Of a stretch of 64,000 nt of DNA, positions 34,534-48,302 are shown piece after piece. Under the pieces are notes generated by a model that saw nothing but the letters and a program-made list of their open reading frames with translations, ran no database searches and was not told the DNA's origin. The DNA lies in NCBI RefSeq assembly GCF_000372725.1, contig NW_005199694.1, positions 12,382 through 76,381 of the forward strand, in the 5' to 3' direction. The translations under genes were made by a program, and so were the position numbers. Numbering within the stretch: the stretch's first letter is position 1; the number at the start of each line of letters is the position of its first letter. This stretch comes from Emiliania huxleyi CCMP1516 (lineage: Eukaryota > Haptophyta > Isochrysidales > Noelaerhabdaceae).

Positions 34534-37500
34534 ATGGGTTGCACCGCCTCGAAGATGGAGCACGCAGTGACGGATGACATCAACGGCAGGGCCGACATCG
34601 AGGAGGCACGCGCGGAGAACCAGGCGCTCAAGGACGAGATCCAGGCGCTCAAGGACGAGAACCAGGCGCTCAAGGCGGGGACGCCGGACGACTCCGACAA
34701 GTGTGGCACTTCGCGCTACATCAAGGCCGATGTCCCCCCTCCCTCCCCTTCCCCCGCTCGCCGCCGCCAGCCCACCCTCGCCACCACGGGTCAGGCGCTC
34801 GTGAACAAGGTGCAGGAGCTCAAGATTGAGGTCCAATCGCTCAAGGCGGGGTCGACGCCGGACGGCTCCGACAAGCTTGGCACTTCGCGTGACGTGAAGG
34901 CCGACCCAGCCGCCCCCGCCCCACCACCGCCACCGCCGCGCCCTCGTCCTCGCCGCCCTCGCCGCCTCCTCACACCTCCCCGCCACCGCCGCCTCCCTCC
35001 CCCCGTCTCCCTTCCATCCGTCCTCCATCTCCCCGCCACTTTCCTCCCCTCCGCCGCCGCGCCCGCATCCCTCGTCTCCGCCAACACACGTCCCGCCGCC
35101 CCCCCCCTCCCGGACCCACCGCCACCACGGGTCAGGCGCTCGAGGACGAGGTCCAGTCCCTCAAGGCGGAGAAGCCGGACGGCTCCGACAAGTTTGGCAC
35201 TTCGCGCTACATCAAGGCACGCCCGCCCCCCCTTACACCNNNNNNNNNNNNNNNNNNNNNNNNNNNNNNNNNNNNNNNNNNNNNNNNNNNNNNNNNNNNN
35301 NNNNNNNNNNNNNNNNNNNNNNNNNNNNNNNNNNNNNNNNNNNNNNNNNNNNNNNNNNNNNNNNNNNNNNNNNNNNNNNNNNNNNNNNNNNNNNNNNNNN
35401 NNNNNNNNNNNNNNNNNNNNNNNNNNNNNNNNNNNNNNNNNNNNNNNNNNNNNNNNNNNNNNNNNNNNNNNNNNNNNNNNNNNNNNNNNNNNNNNNNNNN
35501 NNNNNNNNNNNNNNNNNNNNNNNNNNNNNNNNNNNNNNNNNNNNNNNNNNNNNNNNNNNNNNNNNNNNNNNNNNNNNNNNNNNNNNNNNNNNNNNNNNNN
35601 NNNNNNNNNNNNNNNNNNNNNNNNNNNNNNNNNNNNNNNNNNNNNNNNNNNNNNNNNNNNNNNNNNNNNNNNNNNNNNNNNNNNNNNNNNNNNNNNNNNN
35701 NNNNNNNNNNNNNNNNNNNNNNNNNNNNNNNNNNNNNNNNNNNNNNNNNNNNNNNNNNNNNNNNNNNNNNNNNNNNNNNNNNNNNNNNNNNNNNNNNNNN
35801 NNNNNNNNNNNNNNNNNNNNNNNNNNNNNNNNNNNNNNNNNNNNNNNNNNNNNNNNNNNNNNNNNNNNNNNNNNNNNNNNNNNNNNNNNNNNNNNNNNNN
35901 NNNNNNNNNNNNNNNNNNNNNNNNNNNNNNNNNNNNNNNNNNNNNNNNNNNNNNNNNNNNNNNNNNNNNNNNNNNNNNNNNNNNNNNNNNNNNNNNNNNN
36001 NCCCCCCAGCCCCCCAGCCTCCACCACCCCACGCCACCATCCCCAGTAATTCCTCTATCTACTATCAGGTCGACGCGCAGCCCGCCACGAAGTGGGGCGT
36101 CCCCGGCTGGGTGCGTTCCATCGAGCTCACCGAGGTGGTGGCCAAGGCGCTGAAGGCGCCGGCCGGAGCCGACCCGTTCAATTACGTGTGCAACCTCTCG
36201 CTCGCCGACCTCGAGGGGAAGCTCGAGGCGGAGAAGCTGAGCGGGCTCGTTGCTCCCCTCTGGTCCGCCATTGAGAAGCTGCGCGACCAAAGCGCCGCGA
36301 CCGGGGCGGCGCTGAACGCCAAGTTCGCCGCGGAGGGCGACGCGTTCAAGGGCGAGATGGGCTTCGGCGGCGTCGAGCAGTTCTACGGAGGCGTGCTGCA
36401 CGCCAGTAGCTTACCTATCCTACCCGCCCACTCTTACCAGCGACCCCCGTCCCCTGACTTGTGGGCAGGCCTCGAGAAGATCATCGGGCCGCCGCTCATG
36501 GTGGACGGCTCGCTCCTCAAGGCCATGGAGACGGAGCACTGCGAGAAGAAGGATGCGGACGTGCCGTTCGACACCTCCAACGGCATCAAGGGCGCGACCT
36601 CCAAGCTGGAGTGGGAGTTTGTCGTCGCGCCTGTCGAGGACCCGGACGGCCGCTACGCCGAGCGCGGCGGCGACTTCCGCACGGTCCACCCCGAGTGGTG
36701 CCGCAAGCCGGAGCCGCTCTCGGTCTACGAGAAGAAGATGGCGGACGAGATGAACCCGAAGCTCGTTAAGGCGGGGCAGGCGCCGCTCACCAAGGAGGAG
36801 CTGGTCGCCGGCCGGCTGTACACGGGGCCGATGTACGAGAAGTACAACGGCGTCCTTCGCTTCTTCGCGGCGCTCGGCGCCGACGGCGCGGTGCGGCTGG
36901 AGTACGCCTCGGAGAAGGAGGTGCCCTTTCTGCAGAAGAAGTGCGGCTTGCTTAACCTCGGCGAGTGGGCTGCGACGGCGGCAGGCAAAGGCGAGGCCGC
37001 GGTGCGCTGGACGTGGCACAACCAGTACTCGACCACCATCCACGCGATCAACTCGATCATTGTCAAGCTGTCGCCGCTGACCAAGATCACGCCGCTCTAC
37101 CGCGGCTGGGCGGGCGCCACGCTCCCGGAAGCCTTCTTCAAGCCGGACGCGCTGGGCTTCCGCGGCGGCGTCGAGTACGGCTTCTCGTCGACCACCACCG
37201 ACCGCGCGCAGGCGGTGCACTACGCGGAGGGCAAGGCGTCGACGGTGCTCGAGCTCGGGATGGGCATGATCGACCGCGGCGCCGACATTGCGTGGCTCTC
37301 GCAGTACCCGCACGAGAGGGAGACGCTGCTGCCGCCGCTCATGGGCCTGCAGGTGCGTCAACCTCGCTCCACCTCCCTCCTCCGCCTTCTCCTTCATCGC
37401 CTGCCCCTTCTCGACACCTGCAGGTGCGTTCGACGGGCGTGGAGGGCAGCACAATCGTCATCCAGAGCAGCTTCTCCATCAACATGGCCTCGCTCACGCT

Positions 37501-39427
37501 CGAGCAGGTGGCGGGCAAGCGCAAGAAGCTGCTCACCGACATGGGCGCGCAGATGGCGGCGGAGGTGCGCCGGGGGGTGGCTGGGGAGGCAGCGGAGGAG
37601 GCGTCGCAACTTGTGCGCGCCCACCTCGGCCTCGAGCGCGGCGCGGACGCCGGTGCGGCGGACGAGCGGCTCGAGGCGCCGCTCGGCGACGAGGCTGAGG
37701 CGTACAACAACGACCTGCGCTTCCAAGCGGCGGTGGGCGATGCGCTCAAGGTGAAGCGCGCGGCGGTGCTCGCGGCGACGATGCAGCACGGCGGCGGCAG
37801 CGGGCTTGCCGCGGCGATGGATACGGTACTGCCGCTGCAGGCCAGCGGCGTCGATTTGACGGGGTTCCCCCTTGGGACTACCGGCTGGATCAAGGCGAGC
37901 GAGGTCGAGGGCGAGTCCAAGGAGGTCGGGGCGAAGGTGATCTACCAGGGGCGCGAGATGGTCGTGAGCACGGGCGTGACTCGCGACTCCGAGGACGAGG
38001 AGGACGGCAAACTGAAGCTGGTCGATGACGGGATGGTGGGAACAGTGGTCGCGTGGCGCGAGATGGTCGTGAGCACGGGCGTGACTCGCGACTCCGAGGA
38101 CGAGGAGGATGGCAAACTGAAGCTGGTCGATGACGGGATGGTGGGAACAGTGGTCGCGTGGATGGAGTCGGAGCCGTCGGCGCTGACGTCGCTGACGCTC
38201 GACTGGGGCAAGGCGTGCGGCCGCGTGCGGGAGGCGCTGCTCGGCGTGGTGCTGGCGACGCACACGCTCGTCGCGCTGAGCGTGGGCGAGGAGGGGGCGA
38301 TGCCGCTCAACCCGCTGCAGCTCCGCGGGCGCGAGGCGGTGCCGTCGCTCGACTTGACGGGGAAGGGCCTCGGACCCGGATCGGCTGCGGTCGTCGCGGC
38401 GGGGGTTTCGGTCAACGGGGTGCTGAAAACCCTCGACCTCTCCCACAACAACATCGGCGACGAGGGTGTCGAGGCGCTAGCAGACACTCTTAGCGTCAAC
38501 AGGGTGCTGACCACCCTCAAGCTCGTCGACAACAACATCGGCGACGAGGGCGCCGTTGCGCTGGCCTCCGCTCTTCGCGTCAACGGGGTGCTGACGTCCT
38601 TGAACGTGTGCGGCAACAGGATCGGGCCAACTGGCGCGACCGCGATCGCAGAGGCGCTGCGCGTCAACGGGGTGCTGAAAAAACTCAACCTCGACGGCCA
38701 TGAGCTCGACCTGCCGAAGCTGCGCGGCACCGACCCGGTCAAAACCCTCGACCTCTCGAGCAAGAGCCTCGGACCCGCTTCGGCCATCGTGATCGCGTCG
38801 TTGATTGCGGGCAACGGGGTATTGACCTCCTTGGACGTGGGCTTCAACGTCCTCACCGAGGAGGCGGCCCTCGGCATCGTGCGCGTCGAGCGGCAGCGCA
38901 ACAAGCTGACCTCGCTAGGCTTGGCTGGCTGCAGCATTGGCCAGACTGGCACCGCAGAGATCGCCGAGTACGTGTCGGGCAGTCAGCACCGATATGTATT
39001 CTTTGGCGGCTACAACCAGATCCACGACGAGGGCGCCGCTGCGATCGCCGAGGCGCTGCGCGGCAACGGGGTGCTGACCAAGCTCGACCTCTCCAACAAC
39101 GAGATCGGCGACGAGGGTGCCAAGGCGATCGGCGAGGCGCTGCGCGTCAACGGGGTGCTGAACAACATCAGCCTCCGCTACAACGATTTGGGCGACGAGG
39201 GCGCTGTTGCAATCGCCGAGGCGCTGCGCGTCAACGAGGTGCTGACCAAGCTCGTGCTCGTGGACAGCAACATCGGCGACGAGGGCGCCGCTGCGCTGGC
39301 CTCCGCTCTTCGCGTCAACGGGGTGCTGAAAAACATCGACCTCCGCTTGAACAAGTTGGGCGACAACGGGAAGGGAGTGATTCGAGATGCGGTGAGCGGG
39401 CGGGAAGGGTTCAAGCTCCAGATGTGA
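34534..39427 (+). CDS. Myristoylation-motif coiled coil, arginine ADP-ribosyltransferase and LRR protein
   Basis: MGCTASK at the start is a classic N-myristoylation/palmitoylation site. Exons 34534-34731, 34795-34899 and 35136-35216 each encode an LKDEIQALKDENQALKA-type coiled coil followed by DxSDKxGTSRYIKA. They are clearly duplicated exons and run into a 762-bp gap. After the gap, exons 36069-36390, 36469-37352 and 37424-39427 carry an ART fold. ITPLYRGWAG supplies the first Arg, YGFSSTTTD the STS motif, and SQYPHERETLLPPLMGLQV the catalytic ExE. This is the R-S-E triad of arginine-specific mono-ADP-ribosyltransferases, which use NAD. A long NLRC3-type LRR follows (GDEGAxAIAEALRVNGVLTxLDLSNN, more than eight repeats). 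A 105-bp in-frame duplication lies at 37951-38160. A membrane-tethered, LRR-regulated ART resembles an immune or stress effector; targets are unknown. The number of coiled-coil exons in the gap is not known. Confidence 0.82.
35240..36001. other. Assembly gap (762 N)
   Basis: Run of N within the ADP-ribosyltransferase-LRR gene. The flanking coiled-coil exons are repetitive, so the gap probably hides further copies. Confidence 0.99.
37951..38160 (+). repeat. 105-bp in-frame tandem duplication
   Basis: The segment starting GCGCGAGATGGTCGTGAGCA repeats exactly 105 bp later with one noticed mismatch (GAC to GAT), duplicating REMVVSTGVTRDSEDEEDGK and the rest of a 35-aa module ahead of the LRR. 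Confidence 0.95.
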
Positions 39428-39553
39428 GTGGGCTCTGACAGCCGGGAGTCGGCCACAGGGGGACGTACGTGCATTGGATTATAGTCTTGAAGAGCCGCTT
39501 CGGCGTCGGGGAGATTGATTTCTTTGTAGAAAATTCTTTTTGCGTTTTTCAGC

Positions 39554-39658
39554 AGGGGACGACCAACCTCAACCTCTGTGTCAACAACATCCGTGACGCC
39601 GGCGCCGCTGCGATCGCCGAGGCGCTGCGCGGCAACAGGATGCTGACCGGGTGCTGAC
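39554..39658 (+). pseudogene. LRR fragment
   Basis: After AAAATTCTTTTTGCG and a CAG acceptor, TNLNLCVNNIRDAGAAAIAE / ALRGNRMLT is one NLRC3-type LRR related to those of the gene upstream. It stops at once, so it is a detached remnant. Confidence 0.65.
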
Positions 39659-39689
39659 CGCCTCCGCCGCGCTGCCTCCGCCGCGCCAG

Positions 39690-39985
39690 CCGTTGCCGCC
39701 GCATCGGCTTATCCTCGCCCCGATGTCGGCAGCGAGCTGGCTTTCCGGCTCCTCGCTCGGCGGCACAGCGCGCAGCTATGCTACACGCCGATGATCCGGT
39801 CCGAGGAGTTTGCCGTCCCGCTGCTGGAGGTGGAGCGCCAGCCGACGACTGCCCGCTGGTCGCCCACTCTTCGGGCAACGACCCGCAGACGCTGCTCGAC
39901 GCTGCGAGGCAGGCCGAGCGCTGCCGCGGCGTGGTGGCGGTCGACCTCAACCTCGGCTGCCCTCAGCGCGCCGCGCGGAGCGGCA
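39690..39985 (+). pseudogene. tRNA-dihydrouridine synthase (DUS1-like) fragment
   Basis: RLILAPM, then DVGSELAFRLLARRHSAQLC, YTPMIRSEEFAV, then DDCPLVAHSSGNDPQTLLDA and VVAVDLNLGCPQRAAR match the N-terminal third of DUS1 in order, including the LNLGCPQ FMN-site motif. Two frame breaks separate these blocks: after APM, where a few bases seem lost between GATG repeats, and near 39832. After GCPQRAAR the sequence switches abruptly into the antisense of ankyrin repeats at about 39985. It is a truncated relic joined to another gene. Confidence 0.75.
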
Positions 39986-40494
39986 GGTTTGACCGCCGCG
40001 CCAGCCTTGAGAAGCAGCTGGACGCACTCGAGGTGGCCCTCCTGGCACGCCATGAACAGCGGCGTAGCGCCGTCCTCATCGGCCTGATTGACCACCGCGC
40101 CCGCCTCGAGCAGCAGCCGGGCGCAGCTGAGCTCACCCTCCTGGCTTGCAATGAGCAGCGGCGTGGCGCCGTTCTGCCTGGGCTTGGCCGACCGCCGCAT
40201 TGGCCTCGAGGAACAGCCGGACGCACTCGAGGTGGCCCCTCTCGCACGCGAGGAAGAGAGCGGAGGCGTCCCCGTCAGCCGCCCCAACGCTCGCGCCGCC
40301 CTCGAGCAGCAGCCGCACCGCCTCGGCGCTTGCCCGTGACGAGCGGCCCAGGTGAGCAGCGTGTCTTGCTTCTCGGTCGGGTGCCGCGCGTCGAGCCTGC
40401 CGCGTGTCTGTCGCCCGGAGAGGAGGGCGAGCAGCGAGCCCAGATCGCCCCGTGCCAGGTCGGGCAGCAGGGCTGGGCCGCCGGCGCCGCTCAT
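39985..40494 (-). CDS. Ankyrin-repeat protein with two compensating frame breaks, C-terminus lost
   Basis: The ATG at 40494 (MSGAGGPALLPDLARGDLGS) leads into ankyrin repeats. KQDTLLTWAARHGQ, then in another frame AVRLLLEGGASVGAADGDAS and ALFLACERGHLECVRLFLEA, then back in the first frame NGATPLLIASQEGELSCARL and DGATPLFMACQEGHLECVQL. Frame changes sit near 40318 and 40190. They restore each other, as for paired indels, sequencing errors or unusual splicing. After LLLKAGAAV the sequence becomes the antisense of the DUS1 fragment, so the gene is truncated there. Ankyrin proteins are protein-interaction scaffolds; the partner is unknown. Confidence 0.6.
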
Positions 40495-40499
40495 GACGC

Positions 40500-41070
40500 G
40501 GGGATTTTTAAGGAGAGGGGTGTGGCAGCCGTAGCCGTCGCCCACCCTTGGGCGTCCGCCTCTTCCTATCTCACTTCGCAGTCTCTCTCCGATTCTCGCT
40601 GCAACCTTCGTGCCACCTCGCTTCATGCCACCTCGCTTCATGCCATAAAACGGGCACGCCAAACGAGGGGTGGGAGAAGGACAGGGTCCCCGGACCTGCA
40701 CGAGCAGGATCTTGTAAGTAAGGATTCAAAATTCTTTTTCACGATTCTCCGCGATCGCCGCTGGCTGGCTTCCGAGGAGGTGGTCTTTATAAGGACTGCG
40801 TCTTCGACGTGAGTCGTGAGTGCACAGAAGGACGCTAAGGCCGCGACTTCGTTGGCAGACATCAACCATGAAGACGACTGTGACAGGCTGGATGCTATAA
40901 CGACCGACTCCTTCCAGCGCTTCGCCTTCTTGATCAGCGCGTCGGCACGATCAACCTCGATGACGTTTTGGTGCTAGCCGCCACCACACAGGGATTTTAA
41001 GGAGAGGAGTGTGGTGCTAGCCGTCGCCCACCCTAACCCTTTTTTAATTCTTTTTCACGATTCTCCGCCG
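40500..41070. repeat. Duplicated upstream block with AATTCTTTTTCACGATTCTCCG box
   Basis: GGGATTTTTAAGGAGAGGGG...GTCGCCCACCC at 40500-40545 recurs at 40991-41035. ATTCTTTTTCACGATTCTCC occurs at 40731 and 41047. The block therefore seems duplicated and rearranged upstream of the ankyrin and F-box/LRR genes. No other gene was recognised at 40640-41380. Confidence 0.7.
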
Positions 41071-41382
41071 ATGTATATGGAGTCCACACATGCCCAACCA
41101 CCTACCACCTCTGTGTGTGGCGCGCTAGGTCTCGGGTTTGACGCATGGGGTCACTCCGCGAAACTCGTGAACTAGCCGGGGCAGTCGGAGAAGGGGCAAC
41201 TCCGTGCACTGACGGTAACTCTGACGGTCGGCCGTCAGAAACCACGCCTACGTGGATCGCGTCACACCAATCCTCGCTACCCAACGCGGCCAAAGGATAT
41301 CCACCTCGAGAACCTCGAGAACCTGTGTGCCATTTGCCGAAGAATTTCAGCCCTATACATAAAGCAAAAGCACTATCGGGCG

Positions 41383-43826
<2,444 letters not shown>

Positions 43827-43829
43827 GAC

Positions 43830-44435
43830 TGAGGGAGCACGAGGCCCCCCCGCTCGCGCCCGGCGGGGCGGGGAGGAGGGCGGTGTAGGCCAAAGAGCGA
43901 AGGGAGCTGGCAGAAAGAGGTGTCTTTGAGCCGCCGCCGGCACACAACTCGATCGCATGTAAGCGAGTCACACGAGGGCGGGCGCGCGCGGGCGCGGCGT
44001 GGCACGGTTAAGGGTTGACTGTGACACTGTACAACAGCGATCAGGGCGTGCACACTGCACATGCGATGTGCGTGACTGTGTGGGTGCTTGCGCGAATGGA
44101 GCGTCAGTGCACAGTGGCCACCGCCGGTGTGTCATAATTTAGTCATCATGCTCAAATAGTTAAAGCCGTACGATGGGGCAGAGTCTACTCTAGTGTCTAT
44201 ATATAGAGTAGAGAGAAATCACAAAATCCAATATCCATCGCTCTCGATGCCGCCTCGATCTCGCACGCGCGGCGCGGCCGCGGGCGCATGGCGGCTTCAC
44301 TGGCAGAACACTGGCTTCTCTCGCCCCGGCGGGCCAGCAAGCAGCATCATGTGCACGGGCACCTAATAGGCACACGTGCGCCACCGATATGCGTGCGGTA
44401 CGCGCTACGCCCGCCCGCCAGCATGGCGTAAGGAT
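43830..44435. other. Intergenic between convergent genes
   Basis: No gene was recognised. A short AT-rich stretch at 44140-44220 includes TATATATAGAGTAGAGAG. Confidence 0.5.
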
Positions 44436-44439
44436 GGTC

Positions 44440-46989
44440 CTATGATCGCGCCTCGAAGCCGTGCTTGACGAACTTGGACAGGTGACCCTGCTTCATGCCC
44501 ACATCCTTCGCCACGCCCGCCCGCTCGGCGCTGTCCAGCCCGCCCAGAAACTCGACGTCGTCATAGCCCTCGGCGTCAAAGGCGGCGACGTAGTTCTCCA
44601 GCCCGACCCTCTCGAGAGCCGCGGCGACGGCCGCCATGCCGCCATTGTCGGGAGGCACCTCCTTGTGGACGGTGCGGCCGTCGGGCAGGAGCTCGAACAA
44701 GCGGCTCTCGGGCAGGCGGGGCGCGGAAGGGGCGGGAGGGGCGGAGGAGGAGGCGGCGGAGGAGGAGGAGGCGGCGGCGGCGGAAGAGGAGGAGGAGGCG
44801 GCGGCGGCGGCAGAGCCGCTGCTCGAGCGGCGCTTTGGCGGCGGTGCGGTCGCCGACTCGAGCGCGCGCTTTGCGGGGAGGGGTGGGGCCTCCCCTTGGC
44901 ATGCTGGCACCTCGCCGACCGCCCGCGCGTACGCCACCGCCGCCTCCACCACCGTGGCGAAGGAGCCGATGTGGACATCCTTGCCGTCCACCTTGCGCTG
45001 CGCTCGGAAGCGGCCAGAGGCGAGCTCAGTCACGCCTTTGTAGCCGGTGCTACTGCTGCTAGAGAGGTGCAACCGCAAGCCCTCCGCCTCCGCCACCACA
45101 GTCGGAGGCTGGTACTCACCGACCGCCCGCGCGTACGCCACCGCCGCCTGCACCGCCGTGCCGAAGATGCCGATGGAGACCAGCCTTCCGTCCAACCTGC
45201 GCTGCGCTCGGAAGCGGCCAGAGTTCGTGAACACGCCCTTGTAGCCGGCGCTGCTGCTGCTGGACAGGTGCAAGCGCAATCCCTCCGCCACCGCCTCCGC
45301 CGGCGCCTCGCCGACCGCCCGCGCAGGGTGGTGCTCGTACACGTTCTTGTAGCCGGTGACGCTGCTGCTCGAGAGGTGCAAACGCAAGCCCTCCGCCTCT
45401 GCCGCCACTGTCGGAGGAGGCGGAGGCTGGTAATCGCCGACCGCCCGCGCGTAGGCCACCGCCGCCTCGACCGCCCTGTCGAAGATGCCGAGGTTGACCA
45501 ATCTCCCGTCCATCTGGTGCTGTGCTCTGAAGCGCGAGCGTTCCCTGCTCACCCCCCGGTAGCCGATGCTGTTGCTGCAGAGGTGCAAACGCAGGCCCTC
45601 CGCCACCGCCACCGGCGCCTCCTCGTCCGCAGCCCGCCCGCCGGCGCGGCACGCCGCGCAGAACCAGTCGCCCTCCGGCACCGGCACCCCACACGGCAGC
45701 TCAAAGTCGCCCTCGCAGCCGTCGCACACGATCGCCGTCACGATCTCGTCGGGAGACAGCGCCGCCTCTGCCGCCGAGCCCTCCGCCGCGTTCCCTGCCG
45801 CGGCTCCCGCCGCCTCGCTGCCCGCCCGCGCGTAAGCCGCCGCCGCCTCCACCGCCGTGTCGAAGGTGCCGAGGCCGACCTGCCTTCCGCCCGCCCTGTG
45901 CTGCGCCCAGAAGCGGCCAGAGGAGCGGTGCTTGAACACGCCCTTGTAGCCGGTGGCGCTGATGCTCGAGAAGTGCAAGCCCTTCGCCTCCGCGGCAACT
46001 ATCGGAGGCTGGTACTCGCCGACCGCCCGCGCGTAAGCCGCCGCCGCCTCCACCGCCGTGTCGAAGCAGCCGATGTAGACCGTCCTTCCGCCCGCCCTGT
46101 ACTGCGCCTCGAATCGGCCAGAGGGCTGGTTGGTCACGCCCTTGTAGCCGGTGCTGTTGCTGGAGAGGTGCAGCCGCAGCCCCTCCGCCTCCGCGGCAAC
46201 TATCGGAGGCTGGTACTCGCCGACCGCCCTCGCGTACGCCACCGCCGCCTCCACCGCCGTGTCGAAGTTGCCGAGGGAGACCATCCTTTTTTTCCCCACA
46301 CTGTGCTGCGCCTCGAAGCGGCCAGAGGCCTGCCTGTACACGCCCTTGTAGCCGGTGGCGCTGCTGCTGGAGAGGTGCAAGCGCAGCCCCTCCGCCTCTG
46401 TCGCCACCTCCTCTCGCTGCTCCGCCCTCGTGGCCGCACCGAGCCGGCCTCCCCCGTGGCCGCGCAGAACAAGCCGCACTCCCGTGTAGCCGGCGCTGCC
46501 CTTGCTCGACAGGCCCACCGCCGCCGCCGCCGCCGCCGCCGCCGGCAGCGGCGGCGGCACCGGCTCGCAAGCGGCTGGCGCGGCACTCGTCGCAGCGGCT
46601 CCCAGCGAGGGGCGGCGCGGCTGGCCCCAAAAGTTCTGCGGCAGCTTGCGCGCCCGCTTGCTCGAGAGCAGCTCGTGCGGCCCCGCGTGCCCCGCCGGCA
46701 GCACGCAGCCAAACACGCCGCCGTCTCGCTCGAACGTGTTGCCGCACAGCACTGGCTCGGTGGCGGAGCCGGAGGAGGAGGAGGAGGTATTGCAAGCCGA
46801 CAAGGGCTGGGCTTCCGCCGTCGCCGCCGCCGCCGCTGCCGCAACCTTCTCCGCCTCCGCCACCGGGGGCTCTGTCAGCTCCGCCTCCGCAGCCGCCATG
46901 CCGTCGCCTCCACCGTCAAACACGCCGCCGCCGACGGCGGCGACGTCGAGCGTGGCGATCGCTGGCGCCGCTGGATCAGCAGGCTGCTG

Positions 46990-47022
<33 letters not shown>

Positions 47023-47382
47023 AGGCTCCGCCGCGGCGGCGGTTGCGAGCGGAGGCACACCCTGGTCGCCCGGCGCCTCAGCTGCCGCCATGGTTAGCTG
47101 GTTCAGATGCAGGTCGCACCTCTTGTTATCCTCATTCCAGACAAAGAGCACGCGCGTGCCTCCCGCCTTGATCTGCAGCGGAACTATACAGCTCCCGCAG
47201 GTGCAGGGCACCCTGAGCCGCAGCGTGTAGGGCGTGGCCGACGGTTGGAGGTTCTTGATCCGCAGCTTCTTCACGGCTGGGAAGGCGGGATCCTCCTTGT
47301 CCACCGCCCGCGTGAGTTGCCCGTTCTGGACAAGAGTCTGCCAGGAGACTGCGACGGAGTGTGCCGCGACAGAGTGTGCCAT
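44440..47382 (-). CDS. AP2/ERF array protein with PHD-like insert and C-terminal SAM domain
   Basis: The ATG at 47382 (MAHSVAAHSVAVSWQTLVQN) opens a single uninterrupted frame of about 980 aa. An N-terminal domain (KKLRIKNLQPSATPYTLRLR, CTCGSCIVPLQIKAGGTRVL) is followed by poly-Ala linkers. Then come six AP2-like repeats plus one truncated copy, each GYKGVxxxxSGRFxAQxxxxGR and FDTAVEAAVAYARAVGEY. The truncated one jumps from GYKNVYEHH to PARAVGEAP. A half PHD/zinc segment (IVCDGCEGDFELPCGVPVPE, DWFCAAC) lies between repeats three and four. A basic-Ser stretch (PPPKRRSSSGS) may be a nuclear signal. The C-terminus is a SAM domain (LERVGLENYVAAFDAEGYDD). A nuclear DNA-binding, oligomerising regulator is likely. 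The long antisense open frame is a shadow of biased codon use. Confidence 0.85.
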
Positions 47383-47409
47383 GGCGGTTTTGATGTGCCT
47401 GCACGACAC

Positions 47410-47545
47410 TACAAAAGAATTTCTCTTTTTCTTCTTCGCACTCTCCCTGCGAACGCGCACCCCCCCTAGCTAGGGGTCAGGGCTCTCTAGCCCGTAGCCC
47501 GATACCGATCATCCGGCCCGCTGGATGCGCTTCTCAGCTCCCCGG
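47410..47545 (-). promoter_or_regulatory. Upstream module shared with 3485-3625
   Basis: An AAAGAATTTCTCTTTTTC box, CCCTGCGAACGCGCACCCCC, a CTAG...CTCTCTAGCCCG hairpin and GATCATCCGGCCCGCTGG appear in the same order as upstream of the Q/P-rich gene. Both copies lie just before minus-strand start codons. Confidence 0.4.
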
Positions 47546-48107
47546 CCCTGGATGTGAGGTTACTGACTGCACTCCAAGTGCTCCAAGTGCTCCAAAACAA
47601 GTCTCTCTCACAGCAGACAGGCTCGACACAGGTGCGAACTGGCGCGTGCTAGTACTATCACAGCACACAGGCACACCACCGGAGCCGCCTAAGCGACTCC
47701 GTTAAGAGCGGCAATGCACTTAGCACCGTGCACAATGCCGCTGTCCCCGCACGCTAGCTCGTTCACCGAAAAAGAATAAGCTCGAGCCTGGGAATAGGAC
47801 CGCCGCAAGCGGCGTGGCGTGGGGCGGTTGAAATTACGCGAACTGGACACCGCTCCCTCCACCGGCACCGCTCGTCCGCTCCTGCGTCAGGCTGCAACCG
47901 CCCTCTCTCCCCCCCTCTGAGCAGCAGCTGCACCGCTCCCCCGCCATGCCCGCCCCCCCCCCCTTTTAACCCCAGACTCTCCTCTGAGGTGGGGGTGAAC
48001 AAAGGAGATGCGCACGGCGCTGCTGGCATCCTGAGCCGAGATATAGACGGGACACCTGCTTCTTGCCTCAATGCACGGATGAACAGGGACGACCTCTGGG
48101 CCAACTC
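47546..48107. other. Intergenic, dispersed short repeats
   Basis: Contains CACAGCACACAGGC and GGCTCGACACAGGTG blocks shared with 33515-33545. No coding sequence is supported up to the gap. Confidence 0.5.
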
Positions 48108-48280
48108 NNNNNNNNNNNNNNNNNNNNNNNNNNNNNNNNNNNNNNNNNNNNNNNNNNNNNNNNNNNNNNNNNNNNNNNNNNNNNNNNNNNNNNNNNNNNN
48201 NNNNNNNNNNNNNNNNNNNNNNNNNNNNNNNNNNNNNNNNNNNNNNNNNNNNNNNNNNNNNNNNNNNNNNNNNNNNNNNN
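48108..48280. other. Assembly gap (173 N)
   Basis: Run of N downstream of the stop of the MGC-LRR gene. Confidence 0.99.
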
Positions 48281-48302
48281 CGCCGGCCGGGGCTGGAGAG
48301 GC

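Noticed and set aside
34363..36153. Uninterrupted 596-codon frame through the gap
   Set aside because: It counts Ns as coding and reads introns between the coiled-coil exons. The exon set with GT/GC donors explains the repeats better.
44461..47097. 878-codon plus-strand frame antisense to the AP2-SAM gene
   Set aside because: It has no recognisable domain and arises from the GC-rich, codon-biased AP2 sense strand.
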